Assembly: GCF_022458985.1 (NCBI RefSeq)
Contig: NC_061774.1
Location: 22,166,697-22,230,696, forward strand
Direction: 5' to 3'
From: Mugil cephalus
Lineage: Eukaryota; Chordata; Actinopteri; Mugiliformes; Mugilidae
Length of the DNA: 64,000 bases
Shown here: positions 56,884 through 64,000 of the stretch, piece after piece
Numbering within the stretch: position 1 is the first letter of the stretch
How the letters are laid out: every line of letters begins with the position of its first letter
The notes under the pieces: model-generated
Seen by the model: the letters and a program-made list of their open reading frames with translations, nothing else
Told to the model about the DNA's origin: nothing
The model's database searches: none
Program-made: the position numbers and the translations under genes

Positions 56884-56929
56884 ATGTTCTACCATGTGGG
56901 CAGCCCTGTGCGACCACATGGTAGAACAT
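56884..56929. repeat. perfect 16-bp inverted repeat with 14-nt loop
   Basis: Left arm 'atgttctaccatgtgg' (56884-56899) and right arm 'ccacatggtagaacat' (56914-56929) are exact reverse complements around loop 'gcagccctgtgcga'. It would form a stable hairpin in RNA or a cruciform in DNA. No extension of the stem is seen. Confidence 0.9.
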
Positions 56930-59900
56930 AACAAGTGCTGTGAGACCAGAAAATTAGGGGTTCTCCAAAAATCAACTCAGTCCTCAGATGACATGATGTT
57001 GCTCTACTCTCCTGTCCATCACTGTATAAAACCAAACTATTTGACTGGCCCGGCAGATCCCGAGTAAAATGCTCTTACTTACTTTGTCTCAGGCCAAGAC
57101 GCTGGTAAAGACCATGAGATGAAAAAAATTTAAAAAAGTTAGAAGGTGTCCTAGGTGGCTCACAAATGCAAAATGCTTCAGAATATCACCATAGTAGACA
57201 TTCCTTCACTTAGTTTATGTGCTTTACACCACAGGTGCAAAAACTAGTCAACAGGAGGTTAGTGACATCATAGCATGCATATATTCCACATCACGCAATG
57301 CAAACAATGTTTCAACCATAGACTCTGTAAATATGGACAATTATGTCACATCCTTAACAGATCAGTGAGACAACTCACTGTCCCCAACTCAATGGTGCAC
57401 TAAGAGCATAGTCCCACTAGTGACCATGAATAGAAGGGAAGCAGCAACATGGAAGCAGCTGAAGTGGCAGTAACACAAAAGGTCCAAAGTCTGTGAACAT
57501 TTCATAATCGAAACCACCAAGAAAAATGTCACATGAAAGATTCGTTAGCTGAATCTTACGCACCATGGGGCCACCTCAGCTATGCATGAACAGGTATAAT
57601 GATTACCTCCCATGCTAGTAGCTAGCCTATTACTGTATCTACAAACTTGAGTCGTCGTGGTGTTAATCCAAGGCAATGATCATCTATATTATTTGTATGA
57701 AGGACCATAACAGTTTGTACTTTTCTGAAAAGAAATAAAGTTTATTTCATTGTTAATGCCACTTAAATAAATCTAATAAATTAAGATAATTTATTATTAG
57801 CTGACTATCAAAACAGTCGTTTGTTGAAGTCCTACTTTACAAAAGATAAATAACAGCAGGTTTATCATACTTATAAATTATATGTAACCTTGTAATACCT
57901 GTGCTCTGGCTCTAGAACCATGCTCCATTTTGAAACATGCAATAAGGTTGTCACAGGACAATAGGGTTATTGTTGGTTTCTTGATTGTTTTTTAGGGTTT
58001 GTTTAACTGCAAAGTCAGAATTAGGAGGAGGAACACATGGGACAACTCAAGTGAGGATTTATGCCCCTTGAGTGAGTACTGTTTCAATAAACCATATTGG
58101 AATTTGAAAGTGCATAATTAATTAACAGCTTTAAATATTAAACAAGTATGCTTCAAGGTTCTTCTTATAGGAAGCCCCTGTATCAGCTCTCTTGCATTAA
58201 CATGTCGGGGAAACTTCACAGTCTGTGACATATTATAGTAACTTGCTAATGTTGGCTATCAGCACATTCTTAGTTTAATTCTTGGTTTAATAATACATGT
58301 GAAACGGTCTGAACTTGGAACTTCTGAGCTGAGAAATGACAAGGACATGGTGCCATAGTGAGACATACTTTATAGTTGAGTGTTTTCTGTAGATTGGTGA
58401 GGGAGAATGAGGACATTGTTCCTGGAACGAAATGTTGCAGCAGAACATTTCAAGTATCCTTTTGTAAAGTGGTGCACACACACCTTAGGAAATTGTTGTC
58501 ATGTCTTCTGTACCACGGTCAGAGCAGATATCTCATCGATAAAGTTAGTCTTTTGCAATGAAACTGATTATGTTCTGGTAAATATCTGCCAGTCAGTCAT
58601 AGCATTTGGGAGGGCTTTATGTGGTTATGGACAAAAGAGTAACAGCAATACTGCAGACATGATCTGAGCGCTGTGGTGTTGGGTAGACTGTATAAAGAAC
58701 GACAACGGACCAGCTCCTCAAAAGTGAAGCCAAAGCAAGTAGAGCTCCCACTGGTGACTGGCTGCAGTATAGATCAATAGCTCCAGATTCTCTATGTTAG
58801 TGGATGGGCCAAACTAAACCACCAAAATACATGTTTTCAAGGATGGGTTTTTGTCATTTTATCTAGCTAATATACTATTCATGGAAGTGTTGATTTTTTC
58901 AGATACGTTTCATTTCAGTTAGTTATTTGACACTATATAAAAAGGATGTAATAACATGGTGACTGCCAGCTGCCATGCCCAGGAAAACAGTGTCAGTTTG
59001 GCGAATGCAAAGAAGTGGGGATGCATTGTTCATATTTATATAAAGTCTATGGTTGAAACATACCCCATACTGAAATCCAAATGGCGTGTTACCAGACTCA
59101 TATTCTGATAAGAGCGCATAGAGAGACAGCGTATTTTGTAGCTTCATTTGAGCTACTTTTTGGCCAAGGTACAAGAGGAGGAACAAGTTGCAGCCAAGGT
59201 ACGTTGCAGCCTGGGCGTCGACAGTTACTGTTCTCACGGGCATCAAAAACCTGCACATACCTTGACATTTACCATCTCTTCAATAATACAGGATCAGTCA
59301 ACGGACATGCGCCACATACTTACCACAATGGCTGTGACCTTCTGTTCTTGCACTCCATTTAAGTGGCTCTGATCAAGAGTGACAACTAAATGGCTGAAAC
59401 GGCTTTGAGGCTGTGAGGTCTCTGCTATTGGATATCCTTGCAAATAGAAATTCTCTTTAGCTTGCCAACACTGTCACTTTTTAAAATCAAAAATTAAACT
59501 TCCTGATACTACTTCAAAACAGGATTTACACTCCGCCGTATCATAATTCGATCAAATCTAAGCTGTCTGGATATAATGCTGTATTTGGCTGCATGCTGCA
59601 ACATCTTTTCTGTGAAATGATTGCTGGCAATGACTCCCTTATGTTTATTCAGCAGCAACCAGACACAGAGAAAAATATATTTATTTCTGTTAAGAAATAA
59701 ATAACAACCCCTCCACCCACCCACAAAGAGAACGGCAAGAGGAAGCATGTAAGGAAAGCACGTCTAGTAATCACGTTATGGGGAACTGGACACTGATTCT
59801 GGTAAATTATGTCCACATCACAAATTGCAGGTTACTGCTGAGACCCTTGAAGGACAAATGGGGGAAATAAGACTCCAATCTGCATGTCTGAATGGGCCTC

Positions 59901-61772
59901 ATGCTGATGAGGTACATTTCTGTTGATTTGCTGTTGTGCATAGCGGTGCACAGTTACAGAACCCTTTAACATGTCAGTAATTGTTTTTAATTACTTGTTC
60001 TTTTTGTTCTCAGTGTCATTTTCCGTCCAATTAAATGAAAAACTGCCTCTTCTTTTATGTCTATTTATACCCTCTGCTGCTCCAGCACTCTGGATCCCCA
60101 TGAGGACCATCAATGTTTCATCTCCAGTGTCGTTTTTGCTCCACGGCTTCAATCTTTGTGTGAGATCGAAACGACGGTTTGCTTATCAGCAAAGACAAAT
60201 TTTAAGCATCTCTGAAAAGGCAGAAGAGAGTGTCTGTTAAAAAACAAACAAGCCTGGGAAACGGTCTTGCTCAAATGTTCTGAACAACAGCGAGATAGTC
60301 ATCCACGTCACCCGAGTGTTACCAGACTCAAACTCCCATGGGAATAGTGTTTGTGGCTTAATCTGCATAGCAACAAGGCTTGCTTTACATGCATGTATTT
60401 GTACACTGGCTTCAGCTCATCCATGTCAATGCCTGATGTACTTGTATACGATCAGGACGTCTCTAGAGCTCAAAGATAATGAGCAGCTGCAACACTGTTC
60501 GATCTAAATCAATGCTCAGTCCAGGCTGCAACGATTCATACCATCGCATAATACTAATGCTTTACATTATCTTCCTAAACCACCCTCTAGTGCCATGTTT
60601 AGGTCAAATTTTCAGTTTGCAAAACCCACTGTACACCCACTGTTGCTAATATAGCTAGCTTTTAGCATTTAGCAACTGGAGAGCAACATCTTTCCCACAA
60701 GTGTTGTTAGAATCAATAATACTATGCATGTATGCTTGCACGCTTAAATGCTAAACTTGGACAAGTTGTCAAAAAGTTTGATTTACTGTGAATGCACCGG
60801 ATTGCACATTACAGCGCACTAAGACAAAAAAAATCAATCATGGGAAAGGAAAGCCATTTGTAGCTGTTATGGTGAAAAAAAGGTTGTTTTCTACTAAAAG
60901 TTACTTTGCTGCTTCCTCTAAAATCTCTTCTTATCAAGTCAGTTTTCTGAGGAATTTAAGAGTCGCTTTGATGAATCCGATCAATATTACTTTTCATGCA
61001 ACACGGAGAAGTTAGAATAAATGTTGGTTCTGTGAAGAGTGCCTGTCATGCATCCTAGTTTACAACCAGTTTCTAGTACTTGATGACCATAAAAGTGTGA
61101 GCCAGTGTTGACTCAGCTGATATAAATATTTATACATTTACTGCCTCAATTATCTATTTAATTTCTTTTTCACAGCCATATTTGTGTATTTCAAATGCAT
61201 AGTTATCTGTGTTGTATTGGAACATTTCCTCCAATATTATGACTTCCACCTTGCACAAACGCTTTCTTTACCTTTATTATACGCATTTCATTGCAGAAAT
61301 TAACTGCGCTGTTGAACATGGAATGGAAAACATTCAATTCTCACCACCATGCATGTTGTACGCCCATTTACGTCAGAAAAACAATATCACTTTTGTCACG
61401 TGCCATCGTAATTAGTGCAGCGGCTTAATGTATGTGGCTACTAATATGACTGGCGTCTAGGATAATGATTTATCACCACACCGCCCCATGTTATCCAGGT
61501 CCGTTTGATCATTGCATGCTGTGTCTATATAATATTGAATGAATGCACCCGGACTGACCATGTTTATTGTGCTGGTGGTCGCCAGTGTGTCATTAAGATA
61601 GATTTATGCTTATTTCAAATAAAAAAAAAAGGATGAAAGGAGGGACCGGAATGTGAGAAGAAAGAAGAGACACAGCTTCCTATATAAGTAAAGCATCACA
61701 TGTGCATCCATCGCAAGTGTGTGCACATGTGTGCCCTCTAGCGAGCAGAGGCTTAGAACTGGGTACATCTGC

Positions 61773-61774
<2 letters not shown>

Positions 61775-61806
<32 letters not shown>
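61775..61806. repeat. (GT)n microsatellite
   Basis: About 16 uninterrupted GT units, continuing imperfectly. A (GC)6 patch lies further on at 62031-62042. Confidence 0.95.
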
Positions 61807-61811
<5 letters not shown>

Positions 61812-62529
61812 GCATTCATGTATGGTGAGGTGCATGATTGTTTTCGCTCATGCATATCCTCCCTCACTACTGTGTGTGTGTGTTCGCACCTGTTCATAGG
61901 TTGGTCATGTTTCTCTGTCACGGCACCAAGTTCTCCCACCTGTCATTCCTGGCATCACTGTTTATATGTGTACGTGTGTGTAATGATATGTCTATTACAC
62001 TGGAAGGAGTAACTGTGTGCGCGTGTGAGTGCGCGCGCGCGCAATCAAGCTGTGAGAGAGTCAGGTGCCAGGCGTCCGCACTGTATGACAGCGAAAGCTG
62101 TCTGAAAGCATTTAAGAACTGAAGTGATTTGATACGATTATCAACAGGACGACGCATCATAAACATCAGGGTATATGTACATCGACAGTGTTTGGATATC
62201 GTAAATCTGATAAGGCAGCGTGGTTTGATTGTCATTACTGTTGACACACACTCAAAGCTACAGCTCAAGCGGTGTCAACAACATACTTTAAATACAAAAA
62301 AAAAGTGTCGTCTGGTCTGTGTTTACTCTGAGGTGGATTGCAGACAGACACAGACACTGTCAGACCGTGCAACCCGAAGCTACTTAAGGCCTGCTTAACT
62401 TTACCACTCTCCCTACTCACTTCCACTCAATGCAAAGCGAGCAGAGCTGAATAAGGGGGAGGGTGTGACTAGTTTGTGAACAACACAAAGAAACGCAACG
62501 CCAGTTTTGATGTGAACATGTTTGAGGTT

Positions 62530-62583
62530 CTACGAGTTTGAAAAAGGACATGTCCGGGCAAAGGAGGACGTCTGGTCACCCTA
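62530..62583. mobile_element. fragment of a DNA transposon end
   Basis: 'aaaggacatgtccgggca' and 'ggacgtctggtcacccta' match what I remember as the end of a widespread vertebrate non-autonomous DNA transposon (outer tip reading inward TAGGGTGACCAGACG). The opposite end was not found, so it is a solo end. Confidence 0.5.
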
Positions 62584-63049
62584 GACACAGGTGGCAAACA
62601 GCAGGGTTGGCGATTGAACCTGCACACATGTCATATAGTCCCAAAATAGTCAACCATGCCACTGAACCCCAAGTAGCTTCTGATAAGAGAGTGAATTTGC
62701 AGTAAAAATTGCTTTTTAAACTGCAAATGTACAACGGGTCTATACACCAGCGCAGTGGTAGCAGGTAATCCTGCGTCAATTTGCCCAGGCCCTGTATCCT
62801 GACGTGCACCTACCCAAAAATACAACTGTGCAGACATGACTACGAGTCCAGGTGGCAAACAACAGACAAAGCACCGAGGCACAAACATAAATGGCTTGCT
62901 CTGGCATTCATTATTGCACAGGATAAGATGTTACGATCCCTTGTGCCGAGATCTGAAGCAAAACACATTTAGAAGCTCAGTCCAACTGATAAACCGACCA
63001 ACAGGCTAGCAGTCAGCTACCAACTAGCATCAAGAAAACACCAGCTGAC

Positions 63050-63690
63050 CAGCCTAACCAACAGCAGCAGTAATCCCGTTCCCTGGTAGAGTGCGAGTGA
63101 GACACGCCGGCAGTTCAGCCACCCTGACAGTAGGGTTTCAGTAAGAAGTGATGGGATGGGTATAGGTTACATGCGTAGGTTACGCCGTCTACCTCCTGCA
63201 GCACTTCGAAAGAGGCTTAAGAGATAGTTCAGGGTCACCTGAGACAAAAAGAGTCTTAAGCCTTAAAAGAAGAGAGGGTGTTTGTTTCCTGAACCCAAAA
63301 TGGGAGCTGATTCCAAAGGAGAGGGGCCTGGTGGCCGAAGACTACTTCCCTCTAGGAACCTCACGCAATTTGAGAGCAAAGCAATATATTGGTATCATAT
63401 GGTACTATGATCATATCCTGCTATGCCGTAATGTTGTCTGTGTGTTCTATTCTATTCTATTCTTTGAGATTTGAGAATTTAAGGGCCCTGCATGTAAGGA
63501 GAAGGATTTTTAAAGCCATTTTGGATTTTTACAGGGAGCCAATGAAGACAAGTTAAAGTAATGTGATCTCTCTTGGTAATTCCTGTCAGTGCTTTCGCTG
63601 AAACCTTTTGAAACCGCTGGAGGCTGTTTAGAGAGCTAATTGGACAGCCTGATAATAATGAATTACAGCAATGCAGCCAAGAAATAAATT
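63050..63690 (+). mobile_element. retroelement tail of a widespread teleost family
   Basis: The order 'gagctgattccaaagg', 'tatggtact', 'ggagaaggatttttaaa', 'cagggagccaatgaag', 'atgtgatctctctt', 'aattcctgtcagtgctttc' and 'gataataatgaattacagca' matches a repeat seen in many fish genomes, from memory a retroelement 3' region. It contains a short pentamer run ('ctattctattctattct', about 63446-63462). Non-coding and diverged; family name uncertain. Confidence 0.7.
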
Positions 63691-64000
63691 AGTTCAGGGC
63701 AACACAACTAAGCCCAGACAAACGCAGCATAAACTATACCAACATAAAACAATCCAGGAATTATCTGCATATACAGACATCACAACCAAATGGAAGAAGA
63801 CGTAGAAGTAGCATAAACCACGACAGGGACGTTTCCAGTGGATGGTAAGCGGCGATAAACACAGTTGTGATGTATTTGTTTCCATGGTGACTCAGGCAGT
63901 TGCTGAGTATCGCACAGTGGTGTTGGGGAAAAAACAGCTCAAGTACGCTCCTTTTTGCTGTTGTTAGGTGATGGCACGAGTCGCATATTATTACCTCGCA
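63691..64000. other. non-coding, no gene seen
   Basis: Nothing recognised in the last 310 bases. Confidence 0.5.

Larger units (their letters stand above)
53211..62529. other. long non-coding stretch with microsatellites and one hairpin
   Basis: No exon recognised. Holds the inverted repeat at 56884-56929, (GT)n at 61775-61806 and a (GC)n patch at 62031-62042. Short frames on both strands lack motifs. Confidence 0.45.

Noticed and set aside
57300-59060. Possible repeat pair (57.3 kb and 58.7-59.0 kb) sharing phrases about 'gactctgtaaatatgg' and 'gactgtataaagaac'
   Set aside because: Similarity was too weak by eye to define copies or borders.
61610-61939. Cys/Val- and His/Thr-rich frames on both strands
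   Set aside because: They are translations of the (GT)n microsatellite.

Overview
The window looks like vertebrate, most likely teleost fish, nuclear DNA. Evidence: initiator tRNA genes matching the vertebrate consensus; deletion derivatives of hAT and Tc1/mariner transposons; decayed non-LTR retrotransposon fragments and a teleost-type retroelement tail; abundant (AC)n and (AT)n microsatellites; and no long open reading frame. I see no convincing host protein-coding exon. The longest open frame is 157 codons and resembles nothing I know.

The dominant feature is a tandem expansion of initiator tRNA-Met (CAT) genes, all on the + strand. Cluster 1 (about 1.05-9.5 kb) holds 33 full-length copies between 2518 and 9524, plus degenerate or truncated copies at 1051, 2191, 2735 and 3248. 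Cluster 2 (about 43.3-48.1 kb) holds nine full-length copies and two fragments. By eye, 22 copies (18 + 4) are identical to one another and to the vertebrate consensus: A1:U72 acceptor pair, three G:C pairs at the base of the anticodon stem, C33, and A54/A60 in the T loop. Cluster 1 is built from about 208-bp A units (spacer with a TTTT RNA polymerase III terminator 18-21 nt after the gene) and about 198/188-bp B units (spacer without TTTT). Nearly every sequence-variant tRNA carries a B spacer. The edges hold decayed copies, one with its anticodon changed to CCT.

Cluster 2 shares the cluster 1 spacers in its first half. Its second half (44.8-48.4 kb) is an older, decayed compound repeat in which 5' and 3' relics of a tRNA-Leu alternate with tRNA-iMet genes. 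A dispersed element interrupts one tRNA there.

The rest is intergenic or intronic DNA. Mobile elements: a 1,041-bp hAT element with 8-bp target duplications and a truncated BED-finger transposase fragment (13.5-14.6 kb); a non-LTR retrotransposon 3' end (19.3-19.95 kb); an internally deleted Tc1/mariner (23.7-24.2 kb); a 320-bp hAT MITE with perfect 8-bp target duplication (26.1-26.4 kb); a hAT-like element (35.0-35.5 kb); a decayed reverse transcriptase (52.6-53.2 kb); and a teleost retroelement tail (63.0-63.7 kb). A perfect 16-bp-stem hairpin lies at 56.9 kb.

All assignments come from reading the sequence and from remembered family features. No alignment or covariance search was run.
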